DNA from: Bacteroidaceae bacterium
GTDB taxonomy: Bacteria; Bacteroidota; Bacteroidia; Bacteroidales; Bacteroidaceae
Reading direction: 5' to 3'
DNA length: 7,359 nucleotides
NCBI GenBank assembly: GCA_016292545.1
Contig: JAEDIG010000125.1
Coordinates: forward strand, 1-7,359
Position numbers and translations under genes: made by a program. Positions 1 through 7,026 of the stretch are shown piece by piece; the stretch's first letter is position 1, and every line of letters starts with the position of its first letter. Below the pieces are notes generated by a model that saw nothing but the letters and a program-made list of their open reading frames with translations, had not been told where the DNA came from and made no database searches.

Positions 1-1205
1 CCGCCGCCGATGTACTTCTGCTTGCCCTCGCTGAGTGCAATCTCGCGTGCAATCCACTTGAAGCCCGTGTAGCAGTCGCGCAGTTCCACGTTGTTCTTCT
101 TGGCCATTTCGGCAATCACTTCGGTGGTGACGATGGTTTTCACGAGGAAGTCGGTGGGCTTGAGCTGTCCCAGCGCCTTCTTGTTCTTGATGATGTAGTA
201 GCAGAACATCATGGCTGTCTGGTTGCCGTTCACAATCATCCATTCGCCCTTGTTGTCGCGGCATACGATGGCCAGACGGTCGGCATCGGGGTCGGTGGCC
301 ACCACCAGGTCGGCACCCAGGCGTGTGCCCAGCTTTATGCCCAGGGTCATGGCTTCGGCATTCTCGGGGTTGGGGCTCACCACGGTGGGGAAGTTGCCGT
401 CTACCACCATCTGCTCGGGCACCACGTGGATGTTCTGGAATCCCCAGCTGCGCAGACACAGGGGCACAATCACACGTCCTGTTCCGTGCATGGCGCTGTA
501 GACGATGTTCAGGTCCTTCTGGCGGTTGATCACCTCCTGGTCGATGAGGGCCTCGTGTACGGCTGTCATGTAGTCGAAATCCATTTCGCCGCCGATGATT
601 TCAATGAGCTCGGGGTCGGGGGTGAACTTCACGTCGTCCACGGTCACTTTGTTCACCTCCTCGATGATGCCCGTGTCGTGGGGCGAGAGCACTTGTGCGC
701 CGTCGGCCCAGTAGGCCTTGTAGCCGTTGTATTCCTTGGGGTTGTGGCTGGCTGTGATGTTCACGCCTGCCTTGGCTCCCAGCTGGCGGATGGCGAAACT
801 GATTTCGGGCGTGGGCCTCAGGCTCTCGAAGAGGTAAACCCTGATGCCGTTGGCCGAGAAGATGGCGGCCACGCTCTCGGCAAAGAGGCGGCTGTTGTTG
901 CGGCAGTCGTGGCCCACCACAACGCTTGTCTGCTCTCCGGGGAATGCCTTGAGGATGTAGTTGGCAAACCCTTGTGTGGCCATGCCTACGATGTACTTGT
1001 TCATCCGGTTTGTGCCGGCACCCATGATGCCGCGCAGTCCGCCCGTTCCGAATTCCAGGCTCTGGTAGAAGGCGTCAATCAGCGGGGTCTTGTCGTCGTT
1101 GTCCAACAACGCTTTTACTTCGGCCTTTGTTTCGGCGTCGAAGACAGGGCTTTCCAGCCATTCCTGTGCCTTGGCTGTGCAAGACTTAATCAATTCCAAA
1201 TCCAT
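1..1205 (-). CDS. Phosphoglucomutase/phosphomannomutase (alpha-D-phosphohexomutase), 3' end missing
   Basis: The enzyme interconverts hexose 1-phosphate and hexose 6-phosphate (glucose and/or mannose) in the cytoplasm, through a phosphoserine and a bisphosphorylated sugar intermediate. 401 codons are visible; relatives of the PgcA/PGM2 type are about 580 residues, so roughly the last third lies beyond the left edge. Seen in the translation: FGTGGLRG near residues 52-59, typical of this branch; the catalytic loop TASHNP at 151-156 with Ser153 as the phosphoryl carrier; and the magnesium loop DPDADR at 305-310. The visible part ends at YIGGG, just before where the sugar-specificity loop (usually EES-type) should come, so the substrate cannot be read. 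The ATG at 1205-1203 is chosen because the N-terminal helix and FGTGG motif follow at normal spacing, with an A/G-rich stretch just upstream. It is divergent from the fucosidase gene. The family is certain; glucose versus mannose specificity is open. Confidence 0.95.
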   Translation of the reverse strand, partial: MDLELIKSCTAKAQEWLESPVFDAETKAEVKALLDNDDKTPLIDAFYQSLEFGTGGLRGIMGAGTNRMNKYIVGMATQGFANYILKAFPGEQTSVVVGHDCRNNSRLFAESVAAIFSANGIRVYLFESLRPTPEISFAIRQLGAKAGVNITASHNPKEYNGYKAYWADGAQVLSPHDTGIIEEVNKVTVDDVKFTPDPELIEIIGGEMDFDYMTAVHEALIDQEVINRQKDLNIVYSAMHGTGRVIVPLCLRSWGFQNIHVVPEQMVVDGNFPTVVSPNPENAEAMTLGIKLGTRLGADLVVATDPDADRLAIVCRDNKGEWMIVNGNQTAMMFCYYIIKNKKALGQLKPTDFLVKTIVTTEVIAEMAKKNNVELRDCYTGFKWIAREIALSEGKQKYIGG

Positions 1206-1253
1206 AATCTTCTTAAATGTGTTATTCTGTTGCTTTGTGAGTAATTGTAGTAG

Positions 1254-1261
1254 CAAAGGTA
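1254..1261 (-). promoter_or_regulatory. Bacteroidota -7 promoter element for the phosphohexomutase gene
   Basis: Read on the minus strand this is TACCTTTG, a full match to the Bacteroidota -7 consensus TAnnTTTG. It lies about 48 bases upstream of the phosphohexomutase ATG, predicting a leader of about 45 bases. No good -33 TTTG is visible at the usual spacing; that stretch is A/C-rich on this strand. The call rests on consensus match and position only. Confidence 0.5.
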
Positions 1262-1281
1262 GGCATTTTTTTTTGTTTGTT

Positions 1282-1313
1282 GTTGTTTTATAAGGAATAT
1301 TTGCCTATATTTG
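1282..1313 (+). promoter_or_regulatory. Bacteroidota -33/-7 promoter for the GH29 fucosidase gene
   Basis: The -7 element TATATTTG (1306-1313) matches TAnnTTTG exactly. A weak -33 candidate GTTG (1282-1285) sits 20 bases upstream, the usual spacing, within a T-rich run. The ATG is at 1332, so the expected leader is only about 15 bases. A near copy, AATATTTG at 1296-1303, lies one helical turn upstream and could be a second weak start or chance. The gap is shared with the oppositely directed phosphohexomutase promoter. Confidence 0.55.
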
Positions 1314-1331
1314 CAAAAAATACATGCAATT

Positions 1332-2639
1332 ATGAGAAAAACAGTCTTCTTTTTGGCCTCCTTTTTGGCCTTTGGCGCATTTGCGCAGCAGACGTATGTG
1401 CCCACGGCGGAAAATCTGCGGTCGCGGCAGGAGTTTTCGGATTGCCGCTTCGGCATCTTCCTGCATTGGGGCATCTACAGCATTTTCGGGCAGGGGGAAT
1501 GGTACATGCAGAATGCGGGCATCGACCGCGACGAGTATGCCATGGCGGCAGACGCCTTCTATCCCCACAGGTTCAATGCCTCGGAATGGGTGAGCCTTTT
1601 CAAGGAGGCCGGAGCCGGCTACATCACTTTCACCACACGCCACCACGACGGGTTCAGCATGTGGGACACCGACGAGAGCGACTACAATGTGGTGGACGCC
1701 ACGCCCTTTGGCCGCGATGTGGTGGGCGAGCTGGCCGAGGCTTGCCACCAGCAGGGCCTGCGCCTGCACCTCTATTATTCCCATCTCGACTGGCGGCGCG
1801 ATGACTATCCGATGGGGCGCACGGGACGCAACGTGGGCAAGGATCCCCAGGCTGCCGACTGGCCCTCGTATTACCGCTTCATGAACAACCAGCTCACGGA
1901 GCTGCTCACGCGCTATGGCAAGGTGGGGGCAATATGGTTTGACGGATGGTGGGATCACGACAGCGACAGCGTGCCTTTCGACTGGCAGCTGCCCGAGCAG
2001 TATGCGCTCATCCATCGCCTGCAGCCCGGGTGCCTGATTGGCAACAACCACCACCAGGATGTGGTGCCCGGCGAGGACATCCAGCTGTTTGAGCGTGACC
2101 TGCCGGGCGAGAACTCTGCCGGCTTCGTGAAGGAGGCTGCCCAGGTGAGCCGTCTGCCGCTGGAAACATGCAACACGATGAACGGCATGTGGGGGTACAA
2201 GGTGAGCGACACCAACTACAAGTCGGCCACCGAGCTGCTCCACTATCTTATCCGCACGGCCGGAAAGGGAGCCAACCTGCTGCTCAACATAGGCCCGCTC
2301 CCCAACGGCGAGCTGCCGGCACAATCCGTGAGCAGGCTCAAGGAAATGGGGGAGTGGATGGCCCAGTACGGAGCCACCATCAAGGGCACCGAGGCCGGCG
2401 ACGTGAAACCCTGTGAATGGGGGGCCACCACGCGCAAGGGCGACCATCTGTATGTGCACGTGCTGGACACGGCTGCCACGGAGGTGGTGCTCCCGGCCGA
2501 CATCAGGGTGAAGCGGGCTGTGGAGTACAAGACGCAGCTGCCCCTGAAGTTGGTGCGCGGCAAGGAGGGAACCACCCTCAAGCTGCATTCCCATCGCGAC
2601 TATGTGGATTATGTGATAGACGTGACCACGAAGAAATAA
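1332..2639 (+). CDS. Secreted alpha-L-fucosidase, glycoside hydrolase family 29
   Basis: This retaining exo-hydrolase removes alpha-L-fucose from glycans such as mucin, milk or plant oligosaccharides. The protein has 435 residues. A type I signal peptide occupies about residues 1-18 (MRK, hydrophobic core, cleavage after AFA and before QQ). No lipobox cysteine is seen, so it is probably periplasmic. The GH29 barrel runs from about 25 to 345 with GIFLHWGIYS at 41-50, TTRHHDGFSMWD at 101-112, YYSHLDW at 148-154 and IWFDGWW at 201-207; Asp204 is the expected nucleophile. The acid/base is poorly conserved in GH29; Glu254, Glu260 and Glu278 are candidates I cannot choose between. A beta-sandwich-like tail (about 355-432) follows, with no added carbohydrate-binding module. 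ATG 1332 is used because the signal peptide starts there; an upstream in-frame TTG at 1311 overlaps the promoter. No susC/susD or sulfatase lies next to it. Linkage preference is unknown. Confidence 0.95.
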   Translation: MRKTVFFLASFLAFGAFAQQTYVPTAENLRSRQEFSDCRFGIFLHWGIYSIFGQGEWYMQNAGIDRDEYAMAADAFYPHRFNASEWVSLFKEAGAGYITFTTRHHDGFSMWDTDESDYNVVDATPFGRDVVGELAEACHQQGLRLHLYYSHLDWRRDDYPMGRTGRNVGKDPQAADWPSYYRFMNNQLTELLTRYGKVGAIWFDGWWDHDSDSVPFDWQLPEQYALIHRLQPGCLIGNNHHQDVVPGEDIQLFERDLPGENSAGFVKEAAQVSRLPLETCNTMNGMWGYKVSDTNYKSATELLHYLIRTAGKGANLLLNIGPLPNGELPAQSVSRLKEMGEWMAQYGATIKGTEAGDVKPCEWGATTRKGDHLYVHVLDTAATEVVLPADIRVKRAVEYKTQLPLKLVRGKEGTTLKLHSHRDYVDYVIDVTTKK

Positions 2640-2662
2640 GGCTTCTGGCAGGCGTGCCATCA

Positions 2663-2708
2663 AGCGAAAGAGAGAGAGGGGCGGAAAGGCCTCTCTCTCT
2701 CTTTCGCT
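2663..2708. terminator. Hairpin between convergent genes, probable terminator
   Basis: Sixteen perfect base pairs (2663-2678 with 2693-2708; arm AGCGAAAGAGAGAGAG) are extended in the plus-strand transcript by a G-U and two G-C pairs to 19 bp closing an 8-base loop (2682-2689). It starts 23 bases after the fucosidase stop and 19 bases after the TPR-gene stop on the other strand, so it probably ends both. No U-tract follows on either side, so it differs from a classic intrinsic terminator. In the minus-strand RNA the G-U pair becomes a C/A mismatch, weakening the top of the stem. Confidence 0.7.
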
Positions 2709-2727
2709 CGTCATTTGTTACGGATGG

Positions 2728-4176
2728 TCAGTCCTTGGGGAACACGCCGTGGATCTGCTTGTAGGCATACAGGTAGTATTCCGACGGAAGCACCCCGGGG
2801 TACTGTTCGCCGAACAGGTGCCTCATGATGGGGTGGCAGCTTTCGGGACATGCCTTCAGCTCCTTGAGGAAGAGTTCATCGCGGTCCTGCTTCATGTAGA
2901 TGTAGGCCAGATAGGCCACGGCCTCGTTGGCGGTGTCCTCGGGGTAGAGTTCCTTCATGCCATGGAAGACGGTTTCGGCCATTTCCAGAAGGTCCGTCTG
3001 CATGAAGATGATGCCTATGCGTGTGAGGGTGACCTTGTGGTCGACGGAATGTTCCAGGGCGTTCTCCATCTGCTCGATGGCCGCCTCTATCTGTCCGCTC
3101 TCTATCATTATCTGGGCGGCCAGCAGGTATGCCTCCACGGAATGCTCGTCGTCGGTGCATTGGCGCATGCCGGCCACGGCCTCCATGGCCTTGTCGAAAT
3201 GCTTGAGCTGGGATTCCGTCATGGCCTGGTAGAGGTAGATGAAGGGCTGGTTTGGCGACATGCGGTTGCCCGTCAGGTTGGCCATGTCCAGGGCTTCGGC
3301 CGCCTCCTCCAAGCGCTGTGTGTGGAACAGGCACACGCCGTGCATATAGTGGTAGGCATCGTTGCTGGGGTCTTTTTCCAGGAGCTTTTCGTAGAGGTCA
3401 TTGGCCTCCTTGAACTGTTCCGACCGGAACAGGCAGCTCGCCTTCATGGCTATGGCCTTTTCGTTTTCCTTGTCGATGGCCAGCACGTATTCGCAGCTTT
3501 CAACGGCCTGATAGAAATCGCCGCTCATGGCGTATGCATCGGCCAGCGTGTTCCATAGGGCCACGTTGAAGGCGTCGTCGTCGATCAGCTCCACCAGCAG
3601 GGGAATGGCTTTATTGTATTCCTCCTTGCCCATGTAGATGTCCACCATCAGGGGCTTTATCTTCCTGTACCCGGGAAACTCCTTCTGCAACCGTGTGGCC
3701 CACAGCTCGGCCGTGTCCCACTTGGCATAGTCGATGAAGATGCCCGTGCAGTCGTAGTAGAACATGTCCTTGTCGTCCGTCACCTTTTCGGCTTCCTTGA
3801 GCAGGAACTGGTGGGCGGCTTCCTCGTCCTGTTTCCGCATGATGATTTCGGCCTTCAGGAAGGTCACCTCCCGGTCGCTCTGGTCGGGGATGGCGTTGCA
3901 GATGCGTGTGGCCTTTTTCAGGCTTCCTTCAAACATGGCCTGCCTGGCCAGGAATACCTGCGGGTCCACACTGTCGGGATGGAGCTGCAGGGCCGTGCGT
4001 ATGGCCCTTTCCGCTGCAGCCGGCTTGTTGTTCATCATGTAGTATTCGGCTATGTCGGTCAGTTCGTCGGCATCCATGTATACAGACTGCTTGTGGGAAA
4101 CCGCATTCACATAGCGCTGGAGGATTTCCTTGAACTCTCTTTTTTCGAAATAGGAATAGTCTTCTTCTTCTCGCAT
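2728..4176 (-). CDS. Cytoplasmic tetratricopeptide-repeat protein, function unknown
   Basis: The protein has 482 residues with no signal peptide or membrane segment and is almost wholly helical. TPR-like helix pairs can be seen at about 37-70, 204-237, 238-271, 272-300, 346-375 and 383-412, with the usual small/aromatic pattern (for example LWNTLADAYAMSGDFYQAVE at 207-226). Less regular helical pairs fill 75-200. The start MREEEDYSYFEKREF is acidic and charged; the end (about 449-482) is aromatic-rich and does not look like TPR. No catalytic domain is visible, so a scaffold or adaptor role is inferred from the fold alone; the partner is unknown. The gene lies 51 bases downstream of glnS on the same strand with no promoter match in the gap, so it is probably co-transcribed with glnS. 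ATG 4176 is the first start after an in-frame gap and gives a natural N-terminus. Confidence 0.85.
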   Translation of the reverse strand: MREEEDYSYFEKREFKEILQRYVNAVSHKQSVYMDADELTDIAEYYMMNNKPAAAERAIRTALQLHPDSVDPQVFLARQAMFEGSLKKATRICNAIPDQSDREVTFLKAEIIMRKQDEEAAHQFLLKEAEKVTDDKDMFYYDCTGIFIDYAKWDTAELWATRLQKEFPGYRKIKPLMVDIYMGKEEYNKAIPLLVELIDDDAFNVALWNTLADAYAMSGDFYQAVESCEYVLAIDKENEKAIAMKASCLFRSEQFKEANDLYEKLLEKDPSNDAYHYMHGVCLFHTQRLEEAAEALDMANLTGNRMSPNQPFIYLYQAMTESQLKHFDKAMEAVAGMRQCTDDEHSVEAYLLAAQIMIESGQIEAAIEQMENALEHSVDHKVTLTRIGIIFMQTDLLEMAETVFHGMKELYPEDTANEAVAYLAYIYMKQDRDELFLKELKACPESCHPIMRHLFGEQYPGVLPSEYYLYAYKQIHGVFPKD

Positions 4177-4227
4177 GGCAGTCGTGTATGTTGTTTTTTA
4201 GTCTTATATTATATATGTGTGTGTCGC

Positions 4228-5976
4228 TTATTTCCGCTTGGCGGTGTCTCTCAGGCCCACGGTCTTGTTGAAGACCAGATGGCCGGGTGTGGTGGAGGGG
4301 TCGATGTTGAAGTATCCGATGCGCTGGAACTGCAGGTAGCTGAAGGCGGGCAGCTGGCTTGCATAGGCCTCCACCTGGCAGTGGGTGATCACCTTCAGGC
4401 AGTCGGGGTTGATGATTTCCTTCATGGCCTCTATGGCTTCGCAGCCCCGCTCCTGGCGGATGCGTGCCAGTTCATCGCGCGGGTTCTCCACCTTCCACAG
4501 GCGGTCATAGAGGCGCACCTCGGCGGTCAGGGAGTGGGCGCAGCTCACCCAGTGGAGTGTCTTGCCCTTGATTTTGCGGTTGGCGCCCGGCTGTCCGCTC
4601 TTGCTCTCGGGGTCATAGGTGCAGTACACCTCCGTCACTTCTCCTGCCTCGTTCTTCTTGCATCCTGTGCATTCCACGATGTAGGCGTTCATCAGGCGCA
4701 CCTCCTTGCCGGGAGCCATGCGCATGAATTTCTTGTCGGGCACCTCCATGAAGTCCTCGCGCTCAATCCACAGTTCGCGGCTGAAGGTGATCTGATGGGT
4801 GCCCTCTTCGGGCTTTTCGGGGTTGTTCACGGCGGTGAGCTCCTCGGTGGCATCGGCCGGATAGTTGGTGATGACCACCTTCAGGGGGTCGAGCACGGCG
4901 CTCACGCGGGTGCTGCGGCTGTTGAGGTCCTCGCGCACGGCGCTCTCCATCAGTTCAATCTCGTTGAGGGCGTCAAAGGTGGTGTAGCCTATCTTGTTGA
5001 TGAAGTTGAGGATGCTTTCGGGGCTGTAGCCACGGCGGCGGAAGCCGCAGATGGTGGGCATGCGGGGGTCGTCCCATCCGTTCACGAGGCCTTCCTTCAC
5101 CAGGGCCAGCAGGTTGCGCTTGCTCATGAGCGTATAGCTGAGGTTGAGCTTGTTGAACTCCGTCTGCCGGGTGCGGTTGTCCTCGATGTTCTCGGTTTCG
5201 CCCCTCACCTCCTTGAGCCAGGTCACGAACAGGTCATACAGGGGCCTGTGCTCCACAAACTCCAGGGTGCAGAGGCTGTGGGTGACACCTTCCAGATAGT
5301 CGCACTGTCCGTGGGTGAAGTCATACATGGGGTAGGCGTTCCATCTGTTCCCCGTGCGGATGTGGGGCATGTTGAGCACACGGTACAGGATGGGGTCGCG
5401 GAAGAGCATGTTGGGGTGGGCCATGTCTATCTTGGCCCTCAGCACCATCCTTCCGGGGGCTATCGTGCCGCTGTTCATCTGCTCGAACAGGGCCAGGCTT
5501 TCCTCCACGGGGCGGTCGCGATAGGGGCTGTTGGTTCCGGGCGTGGTGGTGGTTCCCTTCTGCTGGGCAATCTCCTCGGCCGTCTGCTCGTCCACATAGG
5601 CGCGCCCCATCTTGATGAGGGCCACGGCAAACTGCCACAGCTGCTCAAAGTAGTCGCTGGCATAATAGATGTTGTCCCATTTGAAACCCAGCCACCGGAT
5701 GTCGTTCTCGATGCTGTCCATGTATTCGGTGTCCTCCTTCTGGGGGTTGGTGTCGTCGAAGCGCAGGTTGCATGTGCCGCCATATTTCTTGGCCAGGCCG
5801 AAGTTGAGGGCGATGGCCTTGGCGTGGCCTATGTGGAGGTAGCCGTTCGGTTCGGGCGGGAAGCGTGTCTGCAGCCGTCCTCCGTTTTTCCCCTCTGCCA
5901 GGTCACGCTCTATTTTCTGTTCGATAAAGTTGAGGCTCTTCTTCTCTGTTGCCTCTGTTCTTGCGTTGTCGTCCAT
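4228..5976 (-). CDS. glnS: Glutaminyl-tRNA synthetase (GlnRS)
   Basis: This class I synthetase charges tRNA-Gln with glutamine using ATP in the cytoplasm. The protein has 582 residues, slightly longer than the E. coli enzyme (about 554). The catalytic domain holds the HIGH box in FPPEPNGYLHIGHAK (residues 39-53), the RFDDTNP segment at 72-78 and the KMSKS-like LMSKR at 283-287. GlnRS rather than GluRS is shown by WDDPRMPTICGFRRRGY at 301-317. The two-part beta-barrel anticodon-binding region covers about 350-575 and ends with the typical FNKTVGLRDT. Compared with the E. coli sequence as I remember it, there is a CxxC pair (Cys436, Cys439) with Cys452 nearby and an added charged helix-like stretch around 500-520. 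ATG 5976 leaves a lysine/glutamate-rich N-terminal extension ahead of the conserved FIEQKIERDL. Direct glutaminylation implies the cell need not make all Gln-tRNA by the GatCAB route. Confidence 0.97.
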   Translation of the reverse strand: MDDNARTEATEKKSLNFIEQKIERDLAEGKNGGRLQTRFPPEPNGYLHIGHAKAIALNFGLAKKYGGTCNLRFDDTNPQKEDTEYMDSIENDIRWLGFKWDNIYYASDYFEQLWQFAVALIKMGRAYVDEQTAEEIAQQKGTTTTPGTNSPYRDRPVEESLALFEQMNSGTIAPGRMVLRAKIDMAHPNMLFRDPILYRVLNMPHIRTGNRWNAYPMYDFTHGQCDYLEGVTHSLCTLEFVEHRPLYDLFVTWLKEVRGETENIEDNRTRQTEFNKLNLSYTLMSKRNLLALVKEGLVNGWDDPRMPTICGFRRRGYSPESILNFINKIGYTTFDALNEIELMESAVREDLNSRSTRVSAVLDPLKVVITNYPADATEELTAVNNPEKPEEGTHQITFSRELWIEREDFMEVPDKKFMRMAPGKEVRLMNAYIVECTGCKKNEAGEVTEVYCTYDPESKSGQPGANRKIKGKTLHWVSCAHSLTAEVRLYDRLWKVENPRDELARIRQERGCEAIEAMKEIINPDCLKVITHCQVEAYASQLPAFSYLQFQRIGYFNIDPSTTPGHLVFNKTVGLRDTAKRK

Positions 5977-6020
5977 GCTTTTTGATGTCGGTAGTATTGG
6001 TGATTGATAGATATTTTCTG

Positions 6021-6028
6021 CAAAAGTA
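6021..6028 (-). promoter_or_regulatory. Bacteroidota -7 promoter element for glnS
   Basis: Read on the minus strand this is TACTTTTG, a match to TAnnTTTG, in the 77-base gap between the glycosyltransferase stop and the glnS ATG. It predicts a leader of about 40 bases. A -33 TTTG is not seen at the expected distance. It suggests glnS and the TPR gene form a unit separate from the upstream glycosyltransferase. No terminator hairpin was seen after the glycosyltransferase, so read-through is possible. Confidence 0.5.
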
Positions 6029-6053
6029 CAAATCTTTTTTCATCCGTGCGCTA

Positions 6054-6962
6054 TCATCGGGCGTTTTTTTGATGCATCTGCTCCAAAGTGGCGTTCAGAT
6101 ACAGCAGTTTGTAACACTGGAACAGGCCCACGCACGGCCGTCGGCCTGCCAGATGCCTGCGCATGGCGGCGCCCGTGAGCCTGTAGGCCACCCTCATGCA
6201 GCCGGCGAGCCCCATCCGCTGTAGCCGCTGGTGCAGGTCCATCAGGCTGGAGTAGCCCTGCATCTGCGGCCCCAGGGCACAGAGGGTGCGGATGGCCTCC
6301 TCGGTCTTGTCCAGAAAACGGGGGTTGGGCTCCAGGTCGTTGTTCATCAGCGGGTTGTCGATGTGTACCACACGGATACGGGCCTGGGCCAGGGCGCGCC
6401 CCATGAGCGTGTCCTCGTAGCCGTAGCGGGTGATGCGCTCGTCGAAGGGAAACCTCCGTGCAATGGTGCGGGGCATCAGGATGTTGAAACTGCGCAGCTG
6501 GGCATGGGGGTGGCGGTTGCGGCGCTCGGCCGTGAACCGCTTTTCGCACTGTTTCTCATAGCGGTAGCGCAGGCTCACACTGGGCGACGGAAGCCTGCCG
6601 GGGTGCACGATGCCTCCACACACGACCGTGTCGGGCTCCAGCGCCTCCACATAGCGGCGCAGGAAGTCGGGCCTGCACACCAGGGCATCGCTGTCGGCAA
6701 ACAGCAGATAGTCGCCCGAGGCGGCCTCGGCCAGCAGGTTCCTCACGCGTGCGCGCCCTACATTCTTCTTCAGGGCCATGAGCCTGCATCCGTCCGTCCG
6801 GCAGGCGGCCTGGAGGGCGGTTCTCACGGAGGGCAGGGTGGAGCCGTCGTCGGCCACGATTATCTCGTAGGCGATGCCGCATCCGGCTGCCTGCTGTTGC
6901 AGCTGTGCCACCAGTCGGGAGCAGTCATAATTGTATGTTGGGATGAGAATCGACAGTTTCAT
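6054..6962 (-). CDS. Family 2 glycosyltransferase (GT-A fold)
   Basis: The enzyme transfers a sugar from a nucleotide donor to an unknown acceptor, presumably for a surface glycan. The protein has 302 residues. Seen: the first Rossmann strand MKLSILIPTYN at 1-11; ADDGS at 37-41 (nucleotide binding); NVGRARVRN at 67-75; the metal-binding DXD in FADSDALV at 88-95; and GYEDTLMG at 181-188, whose ED is the usual catalytic-base position. The C-terminal 100 residues are basic and helical, with no clear membrane-spanning segment. The ATG at 6962-6960 is firm because the first beta-strand of the fold begins at once; the open frame continues upstream but that part is antisense to rarA and its promoter. 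No glycan export or sugar-nucleotide genes are adjacent, so donor and product cannot be inferred. It may be transcribed with almost no leader. Confidence 0.92.
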   Translation of the reverse strand: MKLSILIPTYNYDCSRLVAQLQQQAAGCGIAYEIIVADDGSTLPSVRTALQAACRTDGCRLMALKKNVGRARVRNLLAEAASGDYLLFADSDALVCRPDFLRRYVEALEPDTVVCGGIVHPGRLPSPSVSLRYRYEKQCEKRFTAERRNRHPHAQLRSFNILMPRTIARRFPFDERITRYGYEDTLMGRALAQARIRVVHIDNPLMNNDLEPNPRFLDKTEEAIRTLCALGPQMQGYSSLMDLHQRLQRMGLAGCMRVAYRLTGAAMRRHLAGRRPCVGLFQCYKLLYLNATLEQMHQKNAR

Positions 6963-6966
6963 GGCG

Positions 6967-6974
6967 CAAAAATA
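6967..6974 (-). promoter_or_regulatory. Bacteroidota -7 element for the glycosyltransferase, nearly leaderless
   Basis: On the minus strand this reads TATTTTTG, matching TAnnTTTG. It ends only 4 bases before the ATG (6962), so the predicted transcript start lies at or within a couple of bases of the start codon. A correctly spaced -33 TTTG is not seen. The A/T-rich upstream tracts could help polymerase binding. Confidence 0.5.
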
Positions 6975-7018
6975 GCAAAAAAAAGTCAAAAACCGTACAG
7001 GAAGCCGTTTTTTTTTTG

Positions 7019-7026
7019 TATTTTTG
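7019..7026 (+). promoter_or_regulatory. Bacteroidota -7 element for rarA, very short leader
   Basis: TATTTTTG matches TAnnTTTG and is preceded by a T10 tract. The rarA ATG is 9 bases after its end, so the predicted leader is about 6 bases, too short for a Shine-Dalgarno contact. No -33 TTTG is visible about 20 bases upstream. Confidence 0.5.

Noticed and set aside
426..1244. A plus-strand open frame of 272 codons over the phosphohexomutase gene
   Set aside because: It is antisense to the conserved catalytic and metal loops of the phosphohexomutase and encodes no recognisable protein.
1332..2639. Fucosidase plus glycosyltransferase as parts of one glycan locus
   Set aside because: They lie on opposite strands about 3.4 kb apart, separated by glnS and a TPR gene, with independent promoters and a terminator between.
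1305..2714. A minus-strand open frame of 469 codons antisense to the GH29 fucosidase
   Set aside because: It lies wholly opposite a clear GH29 gene with signal peptide and catalytic motifs, crosses the terminator hairpin, and its translation shows only compositional bias.
3811..5985. A plus-strand open frame of 724 codons antisense to glnS and the start of the TPR gene
   Set aside because: It spans two well-supported genes and their spacer in mirror frame. Its translation is rich in V, H, G, A and L with no recognisable domain, as expected from the reverse of GC-rich codons. No promoter element fits it.
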